DNA of 39,077 bases from Acidobacteriota bacterium (GCA_025359885.1 JANYDG010000099.1:1-39077); one strand, 5' to 3'; shown: positions 24,757 to 33,804, counted from the first letter of the stretch. Program-made: numbers and translations. The notes: generated by a model not told the origin, from the sequence alone.

Positions 24757-26241
24757 ATGCTGACGCGGCTCAAAGTAAATGGATTCAAGAATCTCGTCAA
24801 TGTGGATGTTCGATTTGGCCCTTTCACTTGCATCGCCGGCGCAAATGGCGTGGGCAAGTCAAACCTCTTGGATGCGATTGCATTCATGAGTGCGCTGTCC
24901 GAGAAATCCCTGAATGAAGCCGCTCTTGGTGTCCGTGACGACGGCAGTAGAACTAGTGACTTGCGAGCAATTTTTCGTCGGATTGGAACGAGCTACGCTT
25001 CTGAAATGTCCTTTGAGGCGGAAATGATAATTCCCGCCACGGGTAAAGACGATCTTGGACAAGAAGCAAATGCGAGCATCCGATTTCTGCGCTATAGATT
25101 AGATCTCGCCTACAGAGAAGGCGATAGCGGCGGATTTGGACGAATCGAGTTGCTTCATGAGGAACTCTCTTACATTCTCGTGAGAGAAGCTAAGAAGCAA
25201 ATTTTGTTTCCGATTTCTGAGGATTGGCGAAAGTCGACGATTATTGGAAAGCGCACCGCGCCATTCATATCCACCGAGAATGTAGAGGGCGGAAAAAGAA
25301 TCAAAGTACACCAGGAAGGCAAAAGCGGAAGAGCAAGGGAGTTTCTGGCCTCCAGCCTCCCTCGTACAGTCGTCTCAGCTGCCGACGCAGCCGAGAGCCC
25401 CACCGCCGTGCTTGCAAAGCGGGAGATGCAATCCTGGAGGCGCTTACAGTTAGAACCCTCTGCACTTCGCCGACCCGACTCATTCACTGCGCCAACGGTC
25501 CTTGGCAGCGATGGTTCTCATCTCCCGGCCACGCTCTATTTTCTGGCCAAAATGCAAGGTTTTCCTTTGGGAGTTGATCCGTCCGGTCGAGGCTCCGACG
25601 TATACGCAAAAATTGCGAATCGTCTTTCAAGCCTTATCGATGATGTTAGGGAGGTCTACGTAGATCGCGATGAAAGACGAGAACTACTCACATTGATGGT
25701 CTCAGGAAAAGACAGAATACCCCACACGGCGCGGGCGTTATCTGATGGTACGCTGAGATTTTTGGCCTTGGGTGCTATTGAACTCGATCCTCGCTCGCAC
25801 GGGGTACTGTGCTTGGAAGAGCCAGAAAATGGGATTCATCCCGCTCGAATCAAAGCTATCCTGGATTTATTACGAGATATCGCAACAGACACAAATTACG
25901 CAGTTGCGGAAGATAATCCCTTGCGACAGGTCATAATCAATACTCATTCCCCAGTTGTTGTCAACGAAGTACCGGACGACTGCCTCATTGTCGCGGAATC
26001 TCTTGCGACGATCGAGGATGGAATTCGATTCGAGCGTCTAGCTTTCAGCTACTTAGCAAAAACCTGGCGCGGCGACGATAGCATCGTCTTCAAGAGCAAA
26101 CTTCTCACCTACTTGAATCCAGTGGGTCCGCCGATCGAGGCAGACACTCTCTCGCAGAATCCCAAGCAGATTCGACGCCCCAGAGTTTTCGATAGGGGAG
26201 ACTTGCAAGACGTTTTCAAGTGGGGGGAAAACATCGCGTGA
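24757..26241 (+). CDS. SMC/OLD-like AAA ATPase, candidate defence protein
   Basis: 494 residues. It starts LTRLKVNGFKNLVNVDVRFG, typical of RecF/OLD/AAA_21 ATPases. The Walker A is GANGVGKSN (residues 28-36), the ABC-type signature is ALSDGTLRFLALGA (about 327), the Walker B is GVLCLEEPENGIHP (about 349-362) and the H-loop is INTHSPVVVNEV (His397). It has no TOPRIM domain of its own and ends in a C-terminal region of about 70 residues. The coding sequence is visibly AT-richer than its neighbours and uses AGA, ATA and TTA codons often. Its stop overlaps the start of the TOPRIM-like gene by four bases (GTGA at 26238-26241), so the two are translationally coupled. A GAGG ribosome site (24746-24749) precedes the ATG. 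The combination suggests an anti-phage or conflict system; the known type is not certain. Confidence 0.85.
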   Translation: MLTRLKVNGFKNLVNVDVRFGPFTCIAGANGVGKSNLLDAIAFMSALSEKSLNEAALGVRDDGSRTSDLRAIFRRIGTSYASEMSFEAEMIIPATGKDDLGQEANASIRFLRYRLDLAYREGDSGGFGRIELLHEELSYILVREAKKQILFPISEDWRKSTIIGKRTAPFISTENVEGGKRIKVHQEGKSGRAREFLASSLPRTVVSAADAAESPTAVLAKREMQSWRRLQLEPSALRRPDSFTAPTVLGSDGSHLPATLYFLAKMQGFPLGVDPSGRGSDVYAKIANRLSSLIDDVREVYVDRDERRELLTLMVSGKDRIPHTARALSDGTLRFLALGAIELDPRSHGVLCLEEPENGIHPARIKAILDLLRDIATDTNYAVAEDNPLRQVIINTHSPVVVNEVPDDCLIVAESLATIEDGIRFERLAFSYLAKTWRGDDSIVFKSKLLTYLNPVGPPIEADTLSQNPKQIRRPRVFDRGDLQDVFKWGENIA

Positions 26242-26873
26242 CAAATGTCCGGTATACCCTCGTTTCCGACGGCAGCTCGGATAGAGTCCTGCTGCCGGTC
26301 CTCACATGGTTACTTGAATGTCATTGCAGGGATTCAGCCATTCAGCCGCAATGGGCCGATCTGCGCGGGCTCAAGAAGCCACCGACTACTCTTGCTCGAA
26401 AACTAACGTGCTCAACGGAGCTCTATCCTTGCGACCTTCTCTTCGTACATCGAGATGCGGAGTCTAGTAATCCTGAAGTGCGTATGAATGAGATCCGTGA
26501 GGCGCTTGCTGCATCTTCAGTACCGTGTCCTTCCATATTTGTTGTGCCGATTCGTATGTCCGAAGCATGGCTGCTTCTGGATGAGTCTGCTATTCGTACC
26601 GCAGTTGGAAGGCCAACTGGACAAACACGGCTTCAGCTCCCGCGTTTCGATCAAGTGGAAAACCTTCCAGATCCCAAGGAAGTTCTTTTTCAGGCTCTCA
26701 GGGATGCTTCTGGGTACGCCGGACGGCGCCTTAAGAATCTCAGGGAGCGGGAGCTTCGCTACCGTGTTGCAGAATTGATCGACGACTTTTCGAAACTTCG
26801 CCGGCTGTCTGCTTTCCAGCGACTGGAAGCCGACTTGGTTCTGAGATTGCGTGAGCTTGGATGGGTATCGTGA
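26238..26873 (+). CDS. TOPRIM-like/DUF4276-like partner of the ATPase
   Basis: 211 residues from the GTG at 26238, with GGGGGGAAA as ribosome site; an in-frame GTG at 26220 is possible but less likely. The N-terminus RYTLVSDGSSDRVLLPVLTW resembles TOPRIM motif I, with Asp11 in place of the usual Glu. The second acidic motif is DLLFVHRDAESS (Asp73, Glu75), in place of DxD. Then come VPIRMSEAWLLLDESAIR and an LPDPKEVLFQALRDASG block. This looks like a TOPRIM-fold or DUF4276-type protein that cooperates with the upstream ATPase as a metal-dependent nuclease or effector. Activity is inferred, not shown. Its AT-rich composition matches the ATPase gene. yggX starts 57 bases later. Confidence 0.72.
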   Translation: MTNVRYTLVSDGSSDRVLLPVLTWLLECHCRDSAIQPQWADLRGLKKPPTTLARKLTCSTELYPCDLLFVHRDAESSNPEVRMNEIREALAASSVPCPSIFVVPIRMSEAWLLLDESAIRTAVGRPTGQTRLQLPRFDQVENLPDPKEVLFQALRDASGYAGRRLKNLRERELRYRVAELIDDFSKLRRLSAFQRLEADLVLRLRELGWVS

Positions 26874-26930
26874 CAGCCTCGCCAGCCTCCGCCATCGATC
26901 CCCTACAATAGTCACAGGAGCCCAAGCACA

Positions 26931-27203
26931 ATGGCACACATGGTATTTTGCGTTCGCAACAAAAAGGAAATGGAAGGCCTCGACGAGCCTCCCTTCGACT
27001 CCGAATTTGGTCAGAAGATTTACAAGAGCGTTTCAAAGCAGGCGTGGGCCGAGTGGGCCGAACGGCAGAAGATGCTGCTTAACGAATACCGCCTGCAACC
27101 CTGGACCCCCCAGGCGCAGAGCTTTCTCGTCGAGCAGATGACGGAGTTCTTCTTCGGCGATGGCTCGGCACTTCCCGCGGAGTTCGTCGCACCCAAGGCA
27201 TAA
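26931..27203 (+). CDS. yggX: YggX-like Fe(II) trafficking / oxidative damage protection protein
   Basis: 90 residues, the normal YggX size. Conserved features are VFCVRNKKEMEGLDEPPF, GQKIYKSVSKQAWAEW and QKMLLNEYRLQPWTP, then EQMTEFFFGDGS near the C-terminus. YggX proteins help protect Fe-S clusters from oxidation and are linked to iron trafficking in the cytosol. AGGAG at 26916-26920 supports the ATG at 26931 over the ATG three codons later. A TACAAT -10-like box lies at 26904-26909. Confidence 0.93.
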   Translation: MAHMVFCVRNKKEMEGLDEPPFDSEFGQKIYKSVSKQAWAEWAERQKMLLNEYRLQPWTPQAQSFLVEQMTEFFFGDGSALPAEFVAPKA

Positions 27204-27240
27204 CCCGTCTCAGTCGTGTAAACTGTGTTTGGAACCCCAC

Positions 27241-27270
27241 GCCGACTCCTTCCCAGAGATGCGAGTCGGC
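27241..27270 (+). terminator. Stem-loop between yggX and tRNA-Pro
   Basis: GCCGACTC (27241-27248) pairs with GAGTCGGC (27263-27270), leaving a 14-base loop. It ends about 10 bases before the tRNA and has no T run, so it may be a weak yggX terminator or part of the tRNA leader. Confidence 0.4.
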
Positions 27271-27280
27271 TATTCCGTGT

Positions 27281-27357
27281 CGGGACGTGGCTCAGCCTGG
27301 TAGAGCACTCGCTTGGGGTGCGAGGGGTCGGCAGTTCGAATCTGCCCGTCCCGACCA
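27281..27357 (+). tRNA. tRNA-Pro (anticodon GGG)
   Basis: 77 bases including an encoded CCA. The acceptor stem CGGGACG pairs with CGTCCCG. The anticodon stem CTCGC/GCGAG encloses TTGGGGT, giving anticodon GGG (proline). The T-loop TTCGAAT is in place. C1-G72 is characteristic of bacterial proline tRNA. A TAAACT -10-like box lies at 27219-27224. Confidence 0.97.
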
Positions 27358-27549
27358 TTCATTACAAAAATCAATTCATATTGAACACGCGGCGGTCGAA
27401 CTTTCGGCCGCGAGCATGTTGAATGGTTTCATCGCATCGGTGGTCTTCAGCGACCCTCAGTGATAAATGCTGTTTACAACTGATAGCTGAGCCAGCTACA
27501 TTGATCCCCGTTCGCGTCTCTGGTAAATAAAGCGATTTAGGAGTCGAAA
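27358..27549. other. Non-coding leader of the GH3 gene
   Basis: 192 bases between tRNA-Pro and the glycosidase. It contains a GC-rich hairpin CGCGGC/GCCGCG near 27390-27414, which could terminate or attenuate transcription, and an AGGAG ribosome site before 27550. No ORF is seen. Confidence 0.5.
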
Positions 27550-30267
27550 ATGTCTAGCTTTTTCCGCAGTGGGTCAGCCCGCATTCCTTTTATCTTTTGC
27601 CTCGCCGCCGCCGCTGGCCTGCTGCTGGTGCCGCTGGCACAAGGCCAGCGGCCTGCCGCTGCAGAGGCCATGCAGGACGCCTCGAAGCTGCCCTACATGA
27701 ATCCTGCGTTGCCGGTTGAGCAGCGTGTCAATGATCTGATTCAGCGTATGACGCTTGAAGAGAAGGCGACGCAGCTGGTGAACCAGGCCCGCTCCGTTCC
27801 CCGGCTCGGCGTTCCGGCGTATGACTGGTGGAGCGAGAGCCTGCATGGCGTCGCGGTGAACGGCACCACGGAGTTTCCCGAGCCGATTGGCCTGGGTGCG
27901 ACGTTTGACCCGGAAACCATCCACCAGATGGCGATCGCGATCAGCACGGAGGCCCGCATCAAGCATGTGCAGGCGGTTCGCGCGGGGCATAGCAACATTT
28001 TTGAGGGGCTCGACTTCTGGGCGCCGAACATCAACATCTTTCGCGATCCGCGCTGGGGCCGTGGCCAGGAGACGTATGGCGAAGACCCGTTCCTCACCGG
28101 GCGCATGGGCGTGGCGTTTGTCACCGGCATGCAGGGCGACGATCAGAAATATTACCGCGTCATCTCGACCCCCAAGCACTATGCGGTGCACAGCGGACCC
28201 GAGCCGACGCGCCACTTTGCCGACGTTGATGTGAGCAAGCACGATGAGATTGACACCTACTTGCCGGCCTTTCGCGCTGCCGTGACGGAGGGCAAGGCGG
28301 GCTCTGTGATGTGCTCTTACAACTCGATCAATGGGCAGCCGGGCTGCGCGAATGAGTTCCTGCTGCAGGACCAGTTGCGCGCCAAGTGGGGATTCCAGGG
28401 ATATGTTGTTTCAGATTGCGGGGCGGTCACGGATATTTTCAATGGACACCGTTTCAAGCCTTCGCAGGCGCAGGCCTCTGCTATCTCATTGCGGCGAGGC
28501 ATGGACAACGAGTGCGCCGATTTCTTTTCGAAAGTGAACGATGATCACGACTACAAGCCCTACATCGACGCGGTGAAACAGGGTTATCTGACCGAGAGCG
28601 AAATCGACACGACGCTGCGCAGGCTGTTTACCGCGCGGATGAAGCTCGGCATGTTTGACCCACCGGAGATGGTTCCGTATTCGAAGATTGACGAAAAAGA
28701 GCTGGACTCTGCCGAGCACCGCGCCCTGGCCCGCAAGCTGGCGAATGAGTCGATGGTGCTGCTGAAGAACGACGGCGTACTGCCGCTGAAGTCCGGATCA
28801 CTGAAGATTGCCGTAGTGGGCCCGCTGGCTGACCAGACCAAGGTGCTGCTGGGCAACTACAACGGCATTCCGACGCACTCGGTGAGCGTGCTTGAGGGTC
28901 TGAAAGCCGAATTTCCTACCGCCCAAATCACCTTTGTTCCTGGAACTCAGTTTCTGCGCGCCGACGGGACATTGGTTCCAGCCAGTCTTTTCACCACACC
29001 GGACGGCAAACCCGGCCTTCGCGAAGACTTTGCTACAGGTGACCTGATGGGCGGCAAGCCCACTCCGCTGGCGAGCCGTGATACGGCAACGCCGGAGTAC
29101 AACGGCGAGTCGATTCCCAAGGAGGCCGAAGAGAAGCAGCCGCTCTTCGTCAGCCTGACCGGCTTCCTTACACCGACTGAAACCGGTGACTACAACCTGG
29201 GCGTACTTGCAGACGGCTTTGCCAACCTGACGGCAGACGGCAAACAGCTTGCCCAGGAGTACCAGACCATTGGCCCCGAAGCCAAAATGGGCCGTATCCA
29301 CATGGAGAAGGGCAAGAAGGTCGAAATCAAGGTCCAATACGGAGCCCTGAGCTTTTCCTCGGCAGTTACCCCCAAGCCAAAGCTCCAGATCATCTGGAAC
29401 CAGGTAGACACGAAGCCCTCTCCTGCTGCCGTTGCAGCGGCCAAGAGCGCGGACGTGGTCGTTGCCGTTGTCGGCATCACCAGCCAGCTTGAAGGCGAAG
29501 AAATGCCGGTCAGCGAAGAGGGGTTCCAGGGTGGCGACCGCACGAGCCTTGATCTGCCTCGTCCGGAACAAGAGCTGCTGGAATCGGTGGCCGCTGCGGG
29601 TAAGCCGATGGTCGTTGTGCTGATGAACGGTAGCGCACTCAGCGTGAACTGGGCCAAGGAACATGCCAACGCCATCGTCGATGCCTGGTACTCGGGCGAA
29701 GAGGGAGGAGCGGCGGTTGCAGAGACGCTCAGCGGCAGGAATAATCCTTCCGGGCGGCTGCCTGTCACTTTCTACAAAGACGTGAGCCAGTTACCGCACT
29801 TTGAAGACTATTCGATGAGCGGACGCACCTATCGCTACTTTGCCGGCGAGCCGTTGTTTCCATTTGGCTACGGACTGAGCTATACGACCTTTACCTACAG
29901 TAACCTGAGTGTGCCAACAGCTGCGGTGGCTGCGGGCGAGCCAGTCAAGGCTGAAGTTACTGTGACCAACAAGGGATCGAAGGCAGGGGACGAAGTCGTT
30001 CAGCTTTATCTGAATTTTCCTGATGTCAAGGGGGCGCCGCTCAAGGCACTGCGCGGGTTCAAGCGAGTGCACCTGGAGGCTGGTGCGAGCCAGACTGTCT
30101 CTTTTGAGCTCAAGGATCGCGACATGGTGATGGTTACCGAAGATGGCGACCCGATTATCGCTGCGGGAACGTATACGGTCTCTGTTGGCGGCGGTCAGCC
30201 TAAAACCAGCGCATCAACTCTCTCCGCTCCGTTGAATATTACGGGGATGATCAAGCTTGCAGAATAG
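27550..30267 (+). CDS. Exported GH3 beta-xylosidase/beta-glucosidase with PA14 insert
   Basis: 905 residues. The N-terminal hydrophobic segment FIFCLAAAAGLLLVPLAQG is a signal peptide. GH3 N-terminal barrel: YDWWSESLHGVA, DPRWGRGQETYGEDP, KHYAVHSGPEP, and the catalytic nucleophile Asp289 in GYVVSDCGAVTD. The GH3 C-terminal alpha/beta domain is interrupted by a PA14 domain (residues about 480-610, GFLTPTETGDYNLGVLADGF), then resumes with NGSALSVNW and FPFGYGLSYTTF, followed by an Fn3-like end (VKAEVTVTNKGSKAGDEVVQLYL). The WWSE/ALHGV-type signature resembles plant-type beta-xylosidases, so I prefer beta-xylosidase over glucosidase. The neighbouring sugar-acid operon supports a role in xylan use. 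Confidence 0.9.
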   Translation: MSSFFRSGSARIPFIFCLAAAAGLLLVPLAQGQRPAAAEAMQDASKLPYMNPALPVEQRVNDLIQRMTLEEKATQLVNQARSVPRLGVPAYDWWSESLHGVAVNGTTEFPEPIGLGATFDPETIHQMAIAISTEARIKHVQAVRAGHSNIFEGLDFWAPNINIFRDPRWGRGQETYGEDPFLTGRMGVAFVTGMQGDDQKYYRVISTPKHYAVHSGPEPTRHFADVDVSKHDEIDTYLPAFRAAVTEGKAGSVMCSYNSINGQPGCANEFLLQDQLRAKWGFQGYVVSDCGAVTDIFNGHRFKPSQAQASAISLRRGMDNECADFFSKVNDDHDYKPYIDAVKQGYLTESEIDTTLRRLFTARMKLGMFDPPEMVPYSKIDEKELDSAEHRALARKLANESMVLLKNDGVLPLKSGSLKIAVVGPLADQTKVLLGNYNGIPTHSVSVLEGLKAEFPTAQITFVPGTQFLRADGTLVPASLFTTPDGKPGLREDFATGDLMGGKPTPLASRDTATPEYNGESIPKEAEEKQPLFVSLTGFLTPTETGDYNLGVLADGFANLTADGKQLAQEYQTIGPEAKMGRIHMEKGKKVEIKVQYGALSFSSAVTPKPKLQIIWNQVDTKPSPAAVAAAKSADVVVAVVGITSQLEGEEMPVSEEGFQGGDRTSLDLPRPEQELLESVAAAGKPMVVVLMNGSALSVNWAKEHANAIVDAWYSGEEGGAAVAETLSGRNNPSGRLPVTFYKDVSQLPHFEDYSMSGRTYRYFAGEPLFPFGYGLSYTTFTYSNLSVPTAAVAAGEPVKAEVTVTNKGSKAGDEVVQLYLNFPDVKGAPLKALRGFKRVHLEAGASQTVSFELKDRDMVMVTEDGDPIIAAGTYTVSVGGGQPKTSASTLSAPLNITGMIKLAE

Positions 30268-30276
30268 CCGAGGAAC

Positions 30277-30321
30277 GGAGTAGTCCCGAGCCTGCGAGTT
30301 ATGCAGGTAGAGGACTACTCC
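30277..30321. terminator. Terminator-like stem-loop between convergent genes
   Basis: GGAGTAGTCC (30277-30286) pairs with GGACTACTCC (30312-30321). A small inner stem CCTGC/GCAGG lies in the loop. The right arm contains the stop codon of the cupin gene (30315-30317). It can serve both the GH3 and the cupin transcripts. Confidence 0.65.
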
Positions 30322-30803
30322 ACCTCCTTCACTTTCACCACAAAGTAAGTCAATGTGGTTCCTTTTGGGATCAGCAGCTGGTGCGGAGTATTTGGCGGAA
30401 TGTGGATGACATCGCCCTTGCCCAGTCGGGTTTCTGTTGCATGGATGATGGAAGTACCATGCAGTTCCCCGGGGCCGATGGTTGCCGGGTCCTTCATCTC
30501 TCCGCCTGAAAGCAGAGTTGCCTGGCCGTCAACAATGACAAAGATATCGGCGAATTTTTCGTGCACCTCGGCGCGGCCATCCCTGGTTCGAACGCTGAGC
30601 ATGGTAAAGTCGACGCCGTATTTCTCTAACGTAACCGCGGCTGCGCCATTGGTGGCTCGCGCTTTTTCAATCAGGGATTGTGACTGCTCGATGAGGGACT
30701 GAGGCGTGTAGTGGTCTGCTTTTTGTGCCGGGCTTGAGGCACAGGCGAACAGGGTAGCGGCTGCGATCAGCAAGATGCTGCGTTGAGTCCCGGGTCTTAT
30801 CAT
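30315..30803 (-). CDS. Exported cupin-domain protein
   Basis: 162 residues. The N-terminus ILLIAAATLFACASSPAQ is a signal peptide; LFAC could be a lipoprotein cleavage site but Phe at -2 is unusual. The rest is a single cupin barrel: DGRAEVHEKFADIFVIVDGQ, then LHGTSIIHATETRLGKGDVI and HIPPNTPHQLLIPKG. The first metal motif is reduced (HEKFADIF keeps His, but the second His of HxH is missing), and PNTPHQ keeps its His. Metal binding is therefore uncertain. AAGGAG is ideally placed before the ATG. Function is unknown; it may bind a sugar or small metabolite outside the cytoplasm. Confidence 0.82.
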   Translation of the reverse strand: MIRPGTQRSILLIAAATLFACASSPAQKADHYTPQSLIEQSQSLIEKARATNGAAAVTLEKYGVDFTMLSVRTRDGRAEVHEKFADIFVIVDGQATLLSGGEMKDPATIGPGELHGTSIIHATETRLGKGDVIHIPPNTPHQLLIPKGTTLTYFVVKVKEVE

Positions 30804-30864
30804 CGCTCTCCTTCTTTACTTCCAGCAACCATAGGATTTCCGCCGGGTCCGCGTCAATGACTGG

Positions 30865-30885
30865 AGCTTGATTGCAGCTTGATTG
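30865..30885. promoter_or_regulatory. Paired direct repeats in a divergent promoter
   Basis: AGCTTGATTG occurs at 30865-30874 and again at 30876-30885, with an 11-base period, about one DNA turn. It lies between the cupin gene and the sugar-acid operon, close to both promoters, so it could be a transcription-factor site. A TACACT box near 30934 is a possible -10 for the rightward operon. Confidence 0.35.
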
Positions 30886-30952
30886 ATGCCTGCTTTGTGT
30901 CAGCGGCATCGCCTGACCCAGGTAGGGTGAACTACACTCTGGACTGAGGATT

Positions 30953-32980
30953 ATGCCGAGTTCCAACATTGCGCTGGCGACCGTGCTTGAAAGCGACGAC
31001 CTGGACCTCGCCGGCGTGAAGACGCACGCTCCGGGGCCGCAGGGGCAGTTGCCGATCACTGCAGAAATGCTGGTGGCTGAGCCTTCGGGCAATCTTTTTG
31101 GGCTCAGCATGAATGTCGGCATGGGATGGGATCCAGCACGTTTGCTGGGCCCTGAGGTGCTCATTCTGAGTACTCATGGAGGGGTCCGCGCTGCGGATGG
31201 CACTCCGATAGCGCTTGGATTTCACAGCGGGCACTGGGAAGTAGGCCTGCTGGTTGCAGAGGCCGCCCGCCAGTTGAGTTCGATGGGCGCTGTGCCCTTT
31301 GCCGGGGCCTGCACTGACCCTTGCGATGGCCGTACCCAGGGCACGACCGGGATGTTCGATTCGCTTCCCTTCCGCAATGACGCGGCTATCGTTCTGCGAC
31401 GCCTGATGCGTTCGCTGCCGACACGGGCCGGGGTGTTGGGGGTAGCGACCTGCGATAAAGGGCTGCCAGCGATGATGATGGCACTCGCCTCGGCGGCGGA
31501 AATCCCGACCGTGCTTATTCCTGGCGGCGTCACTTTACTGCCAGAAAACGGCGAAGACGCCGGCAAAGTGCAGACCATCGGCGCACGCTTTGCGCAGAAG
31601 CAGATCACGCTCGAATACGCCGCGGAAATGGGTTGCCGGGCATGCGCCACGCCGGGGGGCGGATGCCAGTTCCTGGGCACTGCGGCCACTTCGCAGGTCG
31701 TCGGGGAGGCGCTCGGAATGGCGCTGCCCCATAGTGCGCTGGCCCCATCGGGGCAGCCTGTCTGGCTGGATATGGCAAAGCGCTCTGCCCAGGCCATGCT
31801 GCGCCTGCACCATCTGCGCATGGGCACGCGCGACGTGTTAACCGATGCCGCGGTCAACAATGCGATGGTTGTGCATGCGGCCTTTGGCGGGTCAACCAAT
31901 CTGCTGCTGCACCTGCCCGCGATTGCCCATGCTGCGGGGTTGAAAAGGCCCGTTGCCGCAGACTGGGCGCGCATCAATCGGCAGGTACCGCGCCTGGTGG
32001 ATGCATTGCCAAACGGTCCTGGTAACTATGCGACTGTGCAGGTATTTCTGGCTGGAGGGGTGCCGGAGGTGATGCTGCACCTGCGCCGAGCCGGCCTGCT
32101 TGACCTGACCGCAAAAACCGTGACTGGCGGCACTGTTGAAGAGAGCCTCAACTGGTGGCAGCAGAGCCCTCGTCGCCATGCCCTGAGAAAGAATCTGCGC
32201 GACCGGGATGGCATCGACCCCGACGATGTGTTGATGGGGCCAGACCGCGCGCGCACTCGCGGCCTTACCTCGACCGTCTGCTTCCCGGTGGGCAATCTCG
32301 CCCCCGAGGGCTCGGTGATCAAGAGCACATCGATCGATCCGACTCTGATTGATGAGCACGGCACCTACCGTCACACCGGACCAGCAAAGGTCTTCATCAC
32401 CGAATCCGCCGCAATTCAAGCCATCAAGTCGGGCGTAGTCGTTGCCGGAGACGTGCTGGTGCTGATCTGCAGCGGCCCTGCCGGAGCGGGTATGCAGGAG
32501 ATTTACCAGATTACTTCTGCGCTGAAAGCTCTGCCCTTTGGCAAGCATGTCGCTGTGCTCACGGACGCGCGATTCAGCGGTGTCTCGACCGGCGCATGCA
32601 TTGGCCACATATCGCCAGAGGCGTTGATGGGTGGCGCGCTTGGCAAGCTCCAGGATGGCGACCAGATAGAAATCATCATCGACCGCACCAGCCTGATTGG
32701 CACTGTGAATCTCGTCGGCGATGCTGAACAGCACTTTGGCATGAACGGGGGAGCCTCTGTACTGGCTGCCCGCGCGCCACGGAGTGACTTGCAACCCCAT
32801 CCTGCGCTTCCTGATGACACGCGCCTCTGGGCCGCACTTGTTCAGGCCAGCGGCGGTATCTGGGCGGGATGCGTCTATGATGTGGATGCCATCACGTCGC
32901 TGCTCGAAAAGGGACACGCCGCTATCGAGGTTGAATCCATGACAAAGACAACAAAGGTCCAGAGAGGAGAATTTCATTGA
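30953..32980 (+). CDS. yjhG: D-xylonate dehydratase (YjhG/YagF family)
   Basis: 675 residues, slightly longer than E. coli YjhG/YagF (about 655). It is an IlvD/Edd-type Fe-S dehydratase that converts D-xylonate to 2-keto-3-deoxy-D-xylonate. Segments nearly identical to YjhG/YagF as I recall it are [84 protein letters not shown], and [15 protein letters not shown] near the end. Cluster-ligand candidates are Cys124 and Cys167, with further cysteines at 228, 231 and 238. It is the first gene of a two-gene operon, and the downstream dehydratase starts inside its stop codon. The activity assignment is by family; related pentonates such as arabinonate are possible substrates. Confidence 0.92.
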   Translation: MPSSNIALATVLESDDLDLAGVKTHAPGPQGQLPITAEMLVAEPSGNLFGLSMNVGMGWDPARLLGPEVLILSTHGGVRAADGTPIALGFHSGHWEVGLLVAEAARQLSSMGAVPFAGACTDPCDGRTQGTTGMFDSLPFRNDAAIVLRRLMRSLPTRAGVLGVATCDKGLPAMMMALASAAEIPTVLIPGGVTLLPENGEDAGKVQTIGARFAQKQITLEYAAEMGCRACATPGGGCQFLGTAATSQVVGEALGMALPHSALAPSGQPVWLDMAKRSAQAMLRLHHLRMGTRDVLTDAAVNNAMVVHAAFGGSTNLLLHLPAIAHAAGLKRPVAADWARINRQVPRLVDALPNGPGNYATVQVFLAGGVPEVMLHLRRAGLLDLTAKTVTGGTVEESLNWWQQSPRRHALRKNLRDRDGIDPDDVLMGPDRARTRGLTSTVCFPVGNLAPEGSVIKSTSIDPTLIDEHGTYRHTGPAKVFITESAAIQAIKSGVVVAGDVLVLICSGPAGAGMQEIYQITSALKALPFGKHVAVLTDARFSGVSTGACIGHISPEALMGGALGKLQDGDQIEIIIDRTSLIGTVNLVGDAEQHFGMNGGASVLAARAPRSDLQPHPALPDDTRLWAALVQASGGIWAGCVYDVDAITSLLEKGHAAIEVESMTKTTKVQRGEFH

Positions 32981-33804
32981 TTCTCTATAGAACAACCAAC
33001 GGGCTGCTGGTGCAGAAAGATAGCTCATGCTATCGGCTTCCAGATACTTCGATAGATGCGCTGGTAGCTCATGAAGACCTGGCCGGCTATCTCAAGGCTG
33101 CGGTGCTCAGTAGCGCAGCCTGCCCGCAGCCTGAACCCGAAACCCTGCTCGCTCCCATCGAAAATCAGGAGGTCTGGGCTTCCGGTGTCACTTACTTCCG
33201 CAGCCGCAGCGCCCGGATAGAAGAGTCAAAGGACGCGGGTGGTGGAGACTTTTACGATCGCGTTTACTCCGCGGAAAGACCGGAGTTATTCTTCAAGGCG
33301 GTCGCACGCAAAGTTGCCGGGCCGTCTGCGAAGGTAAGAATCAGGAGCGACGCAAAGTGGTCGGTGCCTGAGCCGGAGTTAACATTGCTTATCAATCCGG
33401 CTGGCGTGATTGTCGGTTACACTATCGGCAATGATATGAGTTCGAGAGATATTGAGGGTGCGAACCCTTTATATCTTCCCCAGGCAAAGGTCTATGACCA
33501 AAGCTGTGCGCTTGGCCCTGGAATCCTGATTCAAAACGAACCGATGCCAGCCACTACCGAGATATCACTGGAAATCCTGCGCACCGGGCAGGTTGAGTTT
33601 GCAGCGACCATCCAACTTTCCGAAATGAAGCGTGATCCGCAGGTTCTCGCAGACTATCTCTTTCGGGATCAGAGCTTTCCAGTTGGCTGCTTTCTGTTGA
33701 CCGGTACCGGCATTATTCCTCCGGATGCTTTCACTCTGCATTCTCGGGACGAGATTCGCATCTCCATCGGCGGAATCGGCACCCTGACTAACTTCGTTGC
33801 ATGA
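32977..33804 (+). CDS. 2-keto-3-deoxypentonate dehydratase, FAH family
   Basis: 275 residues with a TTG start at 32977 that overlaps the stop of the upstream gene (TTGA). AGGAGA at 32965-32970 makes this start secure. Fumarylacetoacetate-hydrolase fold: the metal-binding E-x-E in [11 protein letters not shown] (Glu132, Glu134) and [15 protein letters not shown] with conserved acidic residues. Members next to sugar-acid dehydratases act as 2-keto-3-deoxy-D-xylonate or arabinonate dehydratases, giving 2-oxoglutarate semialdehyde (Weimberg pathway). The alternative FAH-family reaction, C-C hydrolysis, is less likely in this context. The operon ends here; the intergenic repeat element (copy 2) follows. 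Confidence 0.85.
   Translation: MILYRTTNGLLVQKDSSCYRLPDTSIDALVAHEDLAGYLKAAVLSSAACPQPEPETLLAPIENQEVWASGVTYFRSRSARIEESKDAGGGDFYDRVYSAERPELFFKAVARKVAGPSAKVRIRSDAKWSVPEPELTLLINPAGVIVGYTIGNDMSSRDIEGANPLYLPQAKVYDQSCALGPGILIQNEPMPATTEISLEILRTGQVEFAATIQLSEMKRDPQVLADYLFRDQSFPVGCFLLTGTGIIPPDAFTLHSRDEIRISIGGIGTLTNFVA

Noticed and set aside
24757..26873. A canonical Gabija, OLD or PARIS system
   Set aside because: The ATPase lacks a fused TOPRIM domain (unlike OLD and GajA) and there is no UvrD-like helicase (GajB). The partner's motifs do not clearly match AriB. The similarity is general, so I leave the type open.
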